A stretch of 64,000 nt of DNA, from assembly GCF_027580225.2 (NCBI RefSeq), contig NC_073342.2, positions 11,156,501 through 11,220,500 of the forward strand, given 5' to 3'. Each line of letters starts with the position of its first letter. The first letter of the stretch is position 1. The stretch is from Misgurnus anguillicaudatus. Taxonomy: Eukaryota; Chordata; Actinopteri; Cypriniformes; Cobitidae. The position numbers and the translations under genes are program-made. Below the pieces are notes generated by a model. That model ran no database searches and was not told where the DNA came from. It saw nothing but the letters and a program-made list of their open reading frames with translations. This document shows, in pieces, positions 1 to 45,501 of the stretch.

Positions 1-90
1 ACATACATTAAGAGTATACCCACTTCTACTGGGGGCATAAATTAAGAGCACTTCTCCAGACACCACTACACCACTGCTAATGGCGGCCCG

Positions 91-395
91 TGTCACGACG
101 GGGAACAGAAGTAAGGACACAAGTGCAGAGTTCACAAAACGTAAGGACATTTAATAATAAAACATTAAATAAAACACGGGAATCAAACAATGGGCAGGTA
201 ATGAACACAGGAACATCCAACGTGAACAGACATGGAAGAAATGACAATGAACCGGCAGTCAGTATTGCACAAACACAGGTATAAATACACAGACTAATGA
301 CAAACAGGTGGAATGAATCAGGTGATTAATCAATGAATGTCCAGGTGACAACGATCAGAACAGAAACAAAACATGACACGGATTTAACCGTGACA
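91..395 (-). repeat. LTR (3' LTR in element orientation)
   Basis: Direct repeat of about 305 bp, TG...CA bounded, matching 971-1279. Confidence 0.9.
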
Positions 396-970
396 TAACC
401 CCTCCCTCTACGAGTGGCTACCAGACACTCACATAAACACAAAACAAAAACAAAGTCTGGTAGCGAGAGTCCAAGGGAGGGGTGGAGGGCTTGGGGACCC
501 TGGCGAAGCCGGCAGCCGCCGGGACGAAACCAACAGGACGGTGGGCCGGACAGCGCCAGGAGAACCGGAGCGATCGCTCCGAGAACCGAGGCAGACGAAT
601 TACCCCCCTTCTGGGAATCGTCGACAATGAGGTGCCCCCCGGAAATCATCTCCCGTCCCCTCGTGGAAATGGAGACCCTCACTCGGTAGCCACCCCGGGG
701 AAATGATCGGGCGTGGTCCGTTCCGGATCCCCCTACGAGCGGGACGGTGGTCCTCCGAGGGACCGTCGACGACGACTCAACCGTTGGGGGACCGCCTGGG
801 CCGATCCTCCTCCCGCAGGCCTGCAGGAGCGAGCGATCGCTCACGGTGGTCCCCAAGAGACATCGGGGCTGATGGGGAATGAACCCCGATGTCACTACTC
901 CCCCTCAACGAAACTCCTGGGGGAGCCGCCCTCCGTGAACTTGCTGCGTCCTTGAATGGCCGGTTCATTC

Positions 971-1279
971 TGTCACAACGGGGAACAGAAGTAAGGACAC
1001 AAGTGCAGAGTTCACAAAACGTAAGGACATTTAATAATAAAACATTAAATAAAACACGGGAATCAAACAATGGGCAGGTAGGTAATGAACACAGGAACAT
1101 CCAACGTGAACAGACATGGAAGAAATGACAATGAACCGGCAGTCAGTATTGCACAAACACAGGTATAAATACACAGACTAATGACAAACAGGTGGAATGA
1201 ATCAGGTGATTAATCAATGAATGTCCAGGTGACAACGATCAGAACAGAAACAAAACATGACACGGATTTAACCGTGACA
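971..1279 (-). repeat. LTR (5' LTR in element orientation)
   Basis: Second copy of the repeat, 309 bp. It is longer by a 4-bp GGTA duplication near 1077. Confidence 0.9.
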
Positions 1280-2772
1280 GCCCGCCTATTTCACCCGGGA
1301 AACTTGTCTATAAAGTATTCGAGCTCTATGAAAATATTACATGCAATTTGTACACCAAATTTTTACGTCTTCTGAAACTATACATGTACTTTATTTTTGT
1401 AAACAGGCTTTTAATTATTCACTTTTCAATTATGCATGCAACTTGACCCTGCAGTGTCCCTGAAGTAAAATAAAATGTCATTTATTTTTTATTTTCAGGC
1501 ACACCAGAAGAGCTGATACAACTCATTCAGTTCTGGGTGGGTTGGGGTGTTCTTCCTCAGAATCTATATGTAGAGGTGTCCTCTGATGTTGCAATCCAAC
1601 AGCATCTGTCACAGGGTGACTATTGTAGGGCGGAACCAAAAGTGGCGGAGATTGGTTCCGCCTGAAGATGGTTTCCTTCCAGACCTCATTTTACGAACAC
1701 GACCACTTCCTGGGTTACTATGGCAACACAATTCAGGGCTCACGAGCAACAGGTGTGCGGATTAAATGCAGATGCGTGTGATTCGAGGATGTGTTGAAGA
1801 GAAGACACATAAATAGATCTGCAGAGACACAAAGAGGGAGAGTTGATTTTCGGGGCAAGCTCCGCTCCGCCAAGGGCGGATTAAACACCCACTCCTCTGA
1901 AGGCGCCGTTGATCCGGGGATCGCCAAAGCGAGCGGAAAGAGTGCGGACGAAGGAGCCGAAAGGAAGGAGTGGAGGCTGTTTATTAAAGGAACACCACGG
2001 AAGAGTGGTTGTGTATTTTGGTGGTGCAGTCGATACGTTGAGCTCGAGCGGTGAGGTGCTTATTGAGCTGTCGTGGCGTGAGAACGGAGAGCTGGATGAA
2101 ACGGTGTCTGACAACAAATGAAGAGGATATTGGATTTTGGGCTGAGTATATTGGAAGTTCTTTGCTATCTTGGAAGGATTGACATGCATGTTTCATAGAT
2201 GTGTCTGTGCAACAGTTGGATGAATACGACCGGATCACGAGCAACTGAAGGGAAACCAGCCAGCTTGGAAACGAAGAAAAAAGTGTGACCATTTATCGTG
2301 AGTACGAAGAGCTTAAAGCTGGATGTGATTATTAAAAGTGCATTATTCAACGTGTTTGTGAGCCCTCAGTGAATTTAAGTAGCGGCCCTATCACGGAGCA
2401 GAGTGGTGCGTGAGCCGGGAAAACATCAATACCAGGACAGTGTTTCCCACAGATCTGAAATTTACTTGTGGTGGTAGCTCGTGAAAAGGGCAATCATTAT
2501 ATCCACCGACAAAAAATGGTCAACTATACATGTGACAAAGAACTAATAATGTGTGACACAACACAATACTTTGATTTATTAAACATTAATATTAATTTCG
2601 CATTATAGTTCATTAATCTAACCACCCCAAACTTTCTTTGCCATAAACAAAGCTGACACTGTTTGTTAAAGCACCACGAAAACACTTTATGTTTTTGCAC
2701 TGATATATGAAGCAATTTGATGACCCCTTTTATCAAACTCAATTATATACAATACTATGTACAGTATATTAA

Positions 2773-3078
2773 TGTCACGACAGGGTTGGAGAGACAGGAC
2801 GCAAACGCAAGGTTCAAAATAAATAACATTTAATAATAAAAACACGAGGGCAGACATGGTGAAGGCAGGAACACAGGAACATGAACACAGGAACATTAAC
2901 ACAGGAACAGACAGGGTATCAATGACAATGATCCAGCCGTAAGCAAACAGAAGACAGAGGTATATATACACAGAGACTAAATGACAAACAGGTGTGATGA
3001 GGCAGGTAATTAATCAATGAATGTCCAGGTGATAACAATCGGAACAGAGACAAGACATGACACGGATTAACCGTGACA
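2773..3078 (-). mobile_element. Solo LTR related to the LTR of the 91-1279 element
   Basis: It starts TGTCACGACAGGG and ends ACCGTGACA, with the 5-bp duplication ATTAA at 2768-2772 and 3079-3083. It shares blocks such as GTCCAGGTGA and GACACGGATT with the LTRs at 91-395 and 971-1279 but is clearly diverged, so it is an older or sister subfamily. The lack of any internal region shows LTR-LTR recombination. Confidence 0.88.
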
Positions 3079-3643
3079 ATTAATAGACAGTGCAGGTCTA
3101 TAGATTATAAATGTGACTGATGTTATAATGTTAATAATTTCTATTAGTTAGGCACTTTTACTGCTTCTGCTTTCTATTTTTCTTTTGCCGATTAAAAAAG
3201 CTTAATCCACTCATTATTTCAGATTTAAAAGTCTACTTGCTGTCCCGATGACAGACTTTACATTACAGCTTTGCGTTTTTTATATCCTGAGTCAGCTAGA
3301 GCTTTGCTCATTCAGTATTAGCACTGCTTTTTGCTACAATCTCTGTGCAAACTGTTTAGATTTTAGTAAAGATATGGTCTATTACTTGTAAGATTATAAA
3401 AAATGGGATAAAGAAAAAATGAAGCGGCGCATGGTCGTGACAAGAGCCAGCTGTTATCGCCAAAGAAACCGGAGGCACGCTGAAACAGCACTCGAGCTTT
3501 GCGCTAGCGGCCGTTCTCTGATCGACTTGGGTTTTACACACAATATTAATCAGACTTGGGACCCGAAGTAATGAACTAGGACCGACCCGGACCCGACTGA
3601 CCATTTAAAATATAAACCCGGAACCGTACGGGTCCCGCGTCCT

Positions 3644-5305
3644 CAGTGACTGCGTTTACATGCAGCCAATAACCCGTTCAAATCCGGAATATTAGCAATA
3701 ACCCGGTCGCGCACGTCCATGTAAACACCGGCAAAAACCCGAATATGGTAATATTCCTGTTTTTAAAATCCCGAATATTACCCCTGGGTTACCTCTTTTC
3801 TAGTCCGAAATTTTGGTCATGTAAACGCGCATCGGGATATTTCCATCAAAAGGAACATTGATTTGTGTTCTGCGCATGTTCTATTCGCAAGGAATCTTGG
3901 TCTTTTGAGTAGAGGAACTTCTTGTATACACTTTCAGAGCGAGGAGGAAACCAATTGCAACAACCACGCTTTGCACGTTAAATTAATATATTGCTATGCC
4001 CTTCTTGTTTTTCACATCATGTATAATAAAGTTCAAATAGATTGTCAATAGTTATGAGAGTAACTTGGTTTTTTTTGTGAATTTGAATTCAAAATGTAAT
4101 ACTATGCTATTCATATTTCGTTAAATACAGTGAATGTGTGAAAAAAGTGAAAGATGACAGAATAACTGCATAGCGTCGTCTGCATAGATGCAGTTTCTAA
4201 GATTAAAATTACTTTAATTTAACTGATCCACACAAATACAAAGCGGCATAATATAACTGATTGCTTACCAGCATTAAAACCACTTAAAATAAAAACCTTA
4301 GGTTTTTTCTTTGTATGCAGCGTCCGCTCTGTGGATTAGGATGTTGCAATAACGGCGGTGGCTTTATTATTAACTGACTGAATACTTGACTCTTACCTGA
4401 CATTGAGATATGAAAGTTTACCATCAACAGTACCTGCGCGAAACATTAAACATTGATGATCATCTGCCGACTCGACTGTTTCTGCACGTCCTCAGTCCGC
4501 TTAATTAACGGCTTTTCGTTCTATCCGCGTAAGCTAAACATTTTTGTTCTGTACTTTTTTACTTGCATGTATTTCTACATATTTTCGGCCAAGTAACACT
4601 CAGGATATAATGTAAGTTATTATAGATAGCATAAAAGCTTGTTCTGAAAGGATGACAATTATAAAAACAATCTTTCCAGCTTAATTTAGCCAAAATAATA
4701 ATTTATTCGTTTTCATACTTTATATATGTTAATTTATCTACTAATATATTATTGAAAATGCCATAAATAAATATTCATTGCCTTCTGTAAGCTATTGCAT
4801 TCGTTTTGTACATTTATAGGTGCATAAATACTGTGTAATTTAAATTTCTTTAAGACGTGGTTGTTCTCTATTTACCGATGCTCTGTAAATTTGCACTTAA
4901 AACCCTTCTTGTTAGAAAATTGTTCTTCAATTAATTTTTTTTTCAAAAATATATTTAGCTGAAGGCTAGTATATAGCTTGTTAATCTTTTTATCAAAAGA
5001 AGGAAAGACATGTAACTTAGCCTACCCTGCTTCTACATCGGTGCAGCTTGTTCTGGATTTAAATAATACTTTTATTTTAGTAAATGAAGGCAGTAAAACC
5101 GCAAAGCGCACTAGTGAGCCACGCAAAATCACCGCATTTACCTTTCAATCACAGTTTACATCGGGATATTGCCAATTCCATGTATACAGGGGTAACTCTC
5201 TCTGCTCACGCATGTAAACGGGTTATTCCGAATGTTTCAGAAACCCGAAACCCGACCTTAACTCTACCATAACCCGAATATTGACAGCATGTAAACGTAG
5301 TCACT
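3644..5305. mobile_element. Inverted-repeat DNA element (MITE-like), 1.66 kb
   Basis: Its ends CAGTGACTGCGTTTACATGC and GCATGTAAACGTAGTCACTG are inverted repeats, followed inside on both sides by AATA and ACCCG-rich motifs (near 3665-3790 and 5225-5280). The interior is AT-rich with no supported gene. No clear target duplication is seen, so the superfamily is left open. Confidence 0.62.
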
Positions 5306-5638
5306 GAAGAAAGACCTCTAATGGTAAAACTCTGCTCAAGTTCAGAAACATGAAAGGATACAATGTGACACTGAGGTTGCTTCGCGTCGCACCCAATTCA
5401 TTGAGAAACAGAGAGCACGTGAACGGACACTCAACGAGAGAGACAGAACGTGCTTGCACTCAATATGAAGCCAACTTGGATGCTATAAACACATATGCAC
5501 ATAAGCATATGCGACCATTTTGGTCGCAATGTAGTTCCCTGGCTGCTCAGTTACCTCAGTATGTGCTGCAGTTGATCCAGTTTGCCGCGCTGGATGATGA
5601 GTTTATGACGCGTGCATCATCTTCACGGTCACCCGGCC

Positions 5639-5679
5639 CCCTCTCTCGCTCTCTCTCTCTCTCTCTCTCTTGCTCTCTC
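5639..5679. repeat. (CT)n microsatellite
   Basis: Simple CT dinucleotide run, slightly interrupted, inside the element at 2438-5804. Confidence 0.9.
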
Positions 5680-6487
5680 CAAAACACGGGTCATCCAGTC
5701 GAGTTCAGAAAATACGGAAATTCGTAAAGTGATTTTTTTACCTGGGCGGGTCGCAATTTACCTGGGCGCACCGCCCAAGTAGAGCCTATGTATGGGAAAC
5801 ACTGCAGGAAGAACAGTTAGTCGCAGCAGCTACGTTTAACCATTGGCCCTTCACCACTACAACGCCCCATAAGCCTCCAGCCCGGCTCCATGAAGACCTT
5901 GGCCTGACCTTATCCATTCACTTAAAGTGCGTCGTGGGTGAGTCTTGACTTTGCTGAATGTGTGTACACTTGATGTATTGCAGTGGAGTGCTGTGCATTT
6001 GTCGTCAGAGACCATTATAGGTTGGAGTTAGCCGTGGGAGAAGAAGAAAACACAGTGAGGCTGGTGAAGTTTTCTACAATTATATGCTGTCCAGCGACAC
6101 CGTGTGGAGACAGGTGTGACGTCAAGAAAATCTCGGAAATCATTGTGGCTCTGTGGAGATGGTGGTACATCGTTCAGGGAATCCAGACCATACGTGAGTA
6201 GGACTCCAAAGTGTTGGTTCATATATGAGGAAGGTTGCATTGTTGTTAAAGCCCAGTGTGGAGTAACTTGCCTGTTGCGGAGCCTCTTCAAAGGTGCGCC
6301 CCTGTCCAGATGTCCGAAGTCATACGAAGAGGAGAGGAGAGGGCAGCGTTCGGCTCGACTGTGACAGTGCTGGAGTCCCCGGTTGTACTGGAGGCCTTGA
6401 AGGAAGGCCCACGTGAAAACATCTTACCACGAAAGGTCTGTGAGTAGTCCCAACCACTGTGTACATGTTAGTCCATCACAAGCCACC

Positions 6488-6760
6488 ACAGCCACGAACC
6501 TTCTAAAGGAGGAGACCACGAGTCAGTTACCTGAGAAATACCTACCGTATCCACTGCTACCAGCCACCTGTAAGAGAGAAAAGTTACAGTTAACAGTAAA
6601 GAGTCAATTCTGTGTTACAGCCACGACCCTTCTAAAGGAGGAGACTACGAGTCAGTTACCTGAGAAATACCTACCGTATCCACTGCTACCAGCCACCTGT
6701 AAGAGAGAAAAGTTACAGTTAACAGTAAAGTGTCATTCTATGTTGCAGCTATAAAGGAGG
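6488..6760 (+). repeat. 129-bp tandem duplication inside LTR family A, copy 1
   Basis: A unit starting ACAGCCACGA at 6488 repeats almost perfectly from 6617, and a third partial copy starts near 6750. Because 129 is a multiple of three, it gives a repetitive open frame (6413-6754). That frame has no family resemblance and is treated as a by-product. Confidence 0.85.
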
Positions 6761-7065
6761 AAACTACGAGCCCAGTTACCCGAGAACCATGAATCCCCCC
6801 CCTTAACATTATTTTAAATATTTAAATAAAAGTTGTTAAATTTTAATTCTTGTCTGACTGGTCATTGGGGTGTTTTGGGACCTCCTCGGGGTGGAAGTAG
6901 GGGGAGCGTGACCCGCGACAGGGGCAGTCCGCTCCTCCGACCTGTGACACATCCACTTGCAGAGAAACAATCAAGCTCCCAGTGAAATACAGCACTTATG
7001 AGAGTTTCCAGAAGGACCTGAAAGCTGCTGTATCATCCACAGACAGTGGGTTTGGTTTGGTGTAA

Positions 7066-7470
7066 TTACTGTTCAGTGAACAAACATGTGACTTCAAATC
7101 AATTCTAAAGTTCAAGTTAAACTACATACAGGTCACAGTTTAAACCGCATGTTAGCTCATTTTGGAATGTGCCAATTTTTCAATAACAGCATTAGTGCAT
7201 GTTTCTGCACTATTTTGTTCACAATTACGAAAAACAGTTTTGCAACGTAGTCATTTATTACATAGAAAATAAAGGTTATGTTTCGTTTACAACAGTTCAC
7301 TGCATTAACTGTTTTGTTAAAAAAAAAACAGTAAGCAATGTTAGACCAATGTGTCTTATTCAAGTTTAATAAAACGCAACAGTGCTTTGCCTGGGTTCTT
7401 GAATAAACTTAGAAAACCGTGGCTGGAGAGTTTATATCAACATTTGAACTGCTGTAAAATACAGTACTGC
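7066..7470. other. Intergenic gap between two convergent genes
   Basis: About 400 bp separate the TAA of the HECT-like exon (7063-7065, + strand) from the pre-insertion stop codon of the integrase-core gene (7471-7473, - strand). The gap is AT-rich and holds no other feature I can support. Confidence 0.5.
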
Positions 7471-42241
<34,771 letters not shown>

Positions 42242-42480
42242 TGCTGAACCAGTGTCGTTCAGCCCCGCCCACTGATTAGCATTGAATTTGCATACAAGTT
42301 GAAAATGAAAACGAAAATGAAAATGAAAAAGAAGACCAATAAATAAAAAAGAACATAAAATTAAAAATGAACTTTACATTTTAATTTTGTCCCTATTATT
42401 GCTTGGGCATGAATAAAAAGCCTTTTAAAAAATGTATTTACATATTCCTTTTCAAGCTTGCCTTTTTATTTTAATATTGT
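42242..42480. other. 5' flank of the integrase-core gene
   Basis: It lies between the ATG at 42241 and the LINE 3' end. A-rich GAAAAT/GAAAAC tandem motifs at 42300-42332 stand out. No TATA box is convincing. Confidence 0.35.
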
Positions 42481-42719
42481 CAGTCTTGTCTCAAGATTAT
42501 ATGGAAAATGAATTTAATTTTATTTTTCAATTTGGCCGGAATGATGCTTCATCACAAATTATGCGAATGCTTTGTTGAAGAGAAAAGTTTTAAGTCTAGA
42601 TTTAAAATGATCGACTGTGTCTGATTCTCGGACATCGGTTGGTAAATCATTCCAGAGCTTAGGGGCTAAGTAGGAAAAGGATCTTCCACTTTTAGACACT
42701 TTTGATAGTCTAGGGATAA

Positions 42720-43990
42720 TCAATAGACCAGAATTTTGCGACCGTAGTGTGCGTGATGGATTGTATTCTGATAGTAATTCTCTAAGATATGAGCTTTGTA
42801 GGTGATTAGTGATATTTTAAATTGTTTGCGATATTTAACTGGTAGCCAGTGTAAAGATGCCAGAATTGAGCTTATGTGGCCATACTTCTTAGATCGAGTA
42901 AGTACCCTTGCAGAAGTGTTTTGAACTAGCTGAAGCTTGTTTACCTGATTTGCATGGCATCCCCCGAGTAGCGAGTTACAATAGTCTATTCTAAAGGTCA
43001 TAAAAGCATGTATAAGCTTCTCTGTGTCAGATGTAGACAGTATATGGCGTATTTTAGAGATATTTCTAAGATGGAAGAATGCTGTGCGGCAGACGTTGGC
43101 GAAATGACTATTGAAGGATAAGTTGCTGTCAAACATCACACCTAAGTTCCTAACCGTGGAAGACGGCACCACAGTACAGCCATCTATGTGCAATTTGTTA
43201 TCTGTCATATTATGTTTGTAGCGATTTGGTTCAATAATAAGTATCTCTGTCTTATTGGAGTTGAGCTTAAGAAAGTTATTTGCCATCCAGTCACTAACAT
43301 CGCTAATGCAGTCTGTTAGCTTAGAAAACGTGTGTGTTTCGCTGGGATGTGAGTAAATGTAAAGCTGGGTATCATCGGCATAGCATTGAAAACTTATGTT
43401 ATGTTTCCTGATAATGTCTCCTAGGGGTAACATATATAACGAGAACAGGATAGGACCTAAAACTGATCCCTGCGGTACACCGTATTTAACCAGGGAGTGA
43501 TATGACTCTTCCTCATTTACATAAACAAAGTGATAGCGATTGGTTAGATATGACCTAAACCAGGTTAGAGCCTGACCACTGACACCAACATAGTTTTCTA
43601 GTCTATTGAGTAAGATTGTGTGATCTATTGTGTCAAAGGTTGCACTAAGGTCTAGTAATATAAGAATTGAGATTTCACCACGATCGGATGTTAATAGGAG
43701 GTCATTTGTAACTCTAAGCAACGCTGTCTCTGTGCTATGGTGGGGCCTGAATCCTGATTGGAACTTTTCATATGTACTATTATTTGTCAAGAATGTGCGT
43801 AACTGGCTTGCCACTACCTTTTCTAATATTTTCGAAAGAAAAGGGAGATTTGAGATTGGTCTAAAGTTATTAAGCTCTCCCTGATCAAGCTGTGGTTTTT
43901 TTAATCAGCGGTTTAATAACTGCTAGTTTGAAAGCTGTTGGAACGTATCCTATTTCTAGCAACGAGTTAAAGATATTTAGAACCGGGGTT
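42720..43990 (-). pseudogene. LINE ORF2 reverse transcriptase and C-terminal part
   Basis: The frame 43814-42720 holds [30 protein letters not shown] (first Asp motif), [17 protein letters not shown] and [11 protein letters not shown] (catalytic YADD), and [17 protein letters not shown], all typical of L2/CR1 RT. Just upstream the frame shifts near 43900 at a poly-T (poly-A on the coding strand) run. The motif [19 protein letters not shown] lies in the other frame. It would copy LINE RNA at the nicked target. It is non-functional as it stands. Confidence 0.9.
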
Positions 43991-44583
43991 GACACTACAG
44001 GGAATACCTGTAAGGAACGGAGACAGAGGATTCCAGAGCAGAGTAAATGTATTAATGCACAAACTGATAACAGTCACCACAGTCACAACAGTCACTAATG
44101 AATCTCCCAGGCTGGTCACTAGAGCTCGTAGAAATTTCCCTGGCAAATAAGGCACAGGGTGAAGGTAGGGGGACCCCGACACGGGGCAGGACATGTAGGC
44201 CACTCCCGTGAGCGCCGCGTCACGGGAGTACAGGGAAAGGGAAATTAATTATCCGTGGAATACAGACTGAAAGTCTGTAATAATGAGACAGCAGATAACA
44301 CAGACTAATACTTGTGAAATAAACTGAGAACTAGACATAACATGACAAGAGGCAAAAGGCATCAGAAGCACAACTAGTACATTCAATGACGGACCCGCAA
44401 AGACTGAGGGGAATTACAGAGCTAAATACCAATGCCGATTGGGATCAAACAAGCTTCAGATGGTAATGACGTCAGTGAGGAAATCATAACAAACAAAAAC
44501 ACCTGTGAAAGACGCGCACATGGATAGTGAGACACACAACAAACACAGGGAAACAGGAACACAACAGACCGACAAGACCGAAA

Positions 44584-45501
44584 TCATGACATTACCCCCC
44601 CCACGGCCGCCACCTGGCGGCCATCGGGAGGCTCACCTTGTCGCCGACGGAACTCCCTTATCAAACCAGGATCCAGGATGTCCCGGGCCAGTACCCAAGA
44701 CCTCTCCTCCGGACCGTAGCCCTCCCAGTCCACCAGATATTGAAAGCCTCTACCCCGACGGCGCACATCTAAAATGGACTAAACAGTATACGCCGGGATA
44801 CCATCAATAAGACGAGGGGTGGGAGGGGCCGGAACAGATGGGACAGGATTAAGGGGAGAGAAAAATACCGGTTTAAGCTTAGACACATGGAAAACCGGAT
44901 GGACCCGACCAAGAGTAGGTGGCAATCTAGGTTTGCAACGTTGGACGAAGGATAACGCAGACGGAACCGCCGCACCGGGCTCTTGGGATGGGAATAATGG
45001 AGGCTGGAACCCCATGGACGCCTCAAACGGGGACATATCAAGTGAAGCCGTCGGAAGGGAGTTGTGCGCATACTCTACCCAGGGTAGCTGTTGGCACCAG
45101 GATACCTGATTAGCCCGTTCGCATTGCCCATTAGTTTGAGGGTGATAGCCTGAAGACAAGCTGGCAGTACAACCGATCTGTCTACAGAACTCCTGCCAGA
45201 AACGAGAGAAAAACTGGGGACCCCTATCAGAAACCACGTCAGTAGGCAGACCATGTAAGCGAAAGACGTGTTTTACCATGGCACTAGCAGTTTCTTTAGC
45301 AGAAGGGAGTTTGGGTAAAGGAATGAAATGAGCCGCTTTGGAAAAACGGTCTACTACTGTTAACACTACAGTGTTACCTTCAGAACTTGGTAAGTTGGTA
45401 ACAAAATCAATGGCAATATGGGACCAGGGACGAGATGGGACAGGAAGAGGCATAAGACGACCAAAAGGAACTTGATTGGACGTCTTTCTGCGGGGGCACA
45501 A
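44584..45501 (-). pseudogene. Gypsy 3 integrase and chromodomain, internally deleted
   Basis: The frame 45501-44779 has [21 protein letters not shown] and NGQCERANQ, then jumps directly to WVEYAHNSL. This shows a deletion after the catalytic Glu region; a second deletion follows FVQRC. The chromodomain (44766-44584) reads [20 protein letters not shown] in another frame. Integrase is unlikely to work. Confidence 0.88.

Larger units (their letters stand above)
91..1279 (-). mobile_element. Small non-autonomous LTR retrotransposon (TRIM-like), complete, with 5-bp TSD
   Basis: Two nearly identical direct repeats (91-395 and 971-1279) begin TGTCAC and end GTGACA. They flank only about 575 bp that encodes no gag, protease, reverse transcriptase or integrase. 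A 5-bp duplication GCCCG lies at 86-90 and 1280-1284. On the - strand a purine-rich tract (AGAGGGAGGGG, near 401-411) abuts the LTR at 395, as expected of a polypurine tract, which gives the - orientation. By eye the LTRs differ by one base plus a 4-bp duplication, so the insertion is young. The family must be mobilised by another element, probably a Gypsy relative, since its LTR start resembles that of the Gypsy at 21645-26938. Open frames inside it are GC-rich chance frames. Confidence 0.88.
1..1498 (+). other. Intronic sequence upstream of the HECT-like exon, with an LTR insertion
   Basis: No coding exon is visible in 1-85 or in 1285-1498. The interval ends in a pyrimidine-rich tract and CAG at 1496-1498, the splice acceptor of the HECT-like exon. 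It is therefore read as intron, interrupted by the small LTR element at 91-1279. Confidence 0.55.
2438..5804. mobile_element. Terminal-inverted-repeat DNA transposon, hAT-like, non-autonomous, with nested elements
   Basis: Its ends are CAGTGTTTCCCA and TGGGAAACACTG, and CAGGA is duplicated at 2433-2437 and 5805-5809. CAGTGTTTCCC ends are typical of hAT families; the 5-bp rather than 8-bp duplication would fit the hAT5 type, but that is inference. It inserted into LTR family A. It contains a solo LTR (2773-3078), another inverted-repeat element (3644-5305) and a CT microsatellite. No transposase is seen. Confidence 0.7.
1607..6949 (+). mobile_element. Long solo-LTR-like element (family A), 4-bp TSD, with nested insertions
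   Basis: It starts TGTCACAGGGTG and ends GACCTGTGACA. The 4-bp duplication CATC flanks it at 1603-1606 and 6950-6953. Its ends match, in opposite orientation, the element at 7501-10369, including a purine-rich start rich in GGCGGAACC and an end with ACTGGTCATTGGGGTG. An AATAAA signal at 6825-6830 lies about 120 bp before the 3' end, as in a U3-R-U5 LTR. Without the nested element 2438-5804 it is about 1.97 kb. TG...CA ends and a 4-bp duplication point to a retrovirus- or retrotransposon-type LTR. No internal genes are present, so a solo LTR is the simplest reading. It sits inside a HECT-like exon. Confidence 0.72.
1499..7065 (+). pseudogene. Last exon of a HECT-domain E3 ubiquitin-ligase-like gene, split by an LTR element
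   Basis: The exon starts after the acceptor CAG at 1496-1498. The first part (1499-1606) reads TPEELIQLIQFWVGWGVLPQ and onward to an alanine-rich turn. The second part (6954-7065) reads IKLPVKYSTYESFQKDLK and ends SGFGLV then TAA at 7063-7065. This is the C-terminal lobe of HECT ligases of the fish G2E3-like group, which transfer ubiquitin from a C-lobe cysteine to substrates. A 5.3-kb LTR-like element with duplication CATC (1603-1606 and 6950-6953) lies between the parts. Independently, the expected Thr-Cys-Phe segment just before IKLP is missing and the two parts are in different frames. That implies a loss of about 10 bp and of the active cysteine. Earlier exons lie outside the window. Confidence 0.68.

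Noticed and set aside
326..895. 189-codon open frame on the - strand inside the small LTR element
   Set aside because: It runs through the LTR boundary, is GC-biased with overlapping frames on both strands, and has no retroelement or other motif.
6413..6754. Repetitive 113-codon frame in the first LTR copy
   Set aside because: It stays open only because the tandem unit (129 bp) is a multiple of three; no start context or homology supports it.
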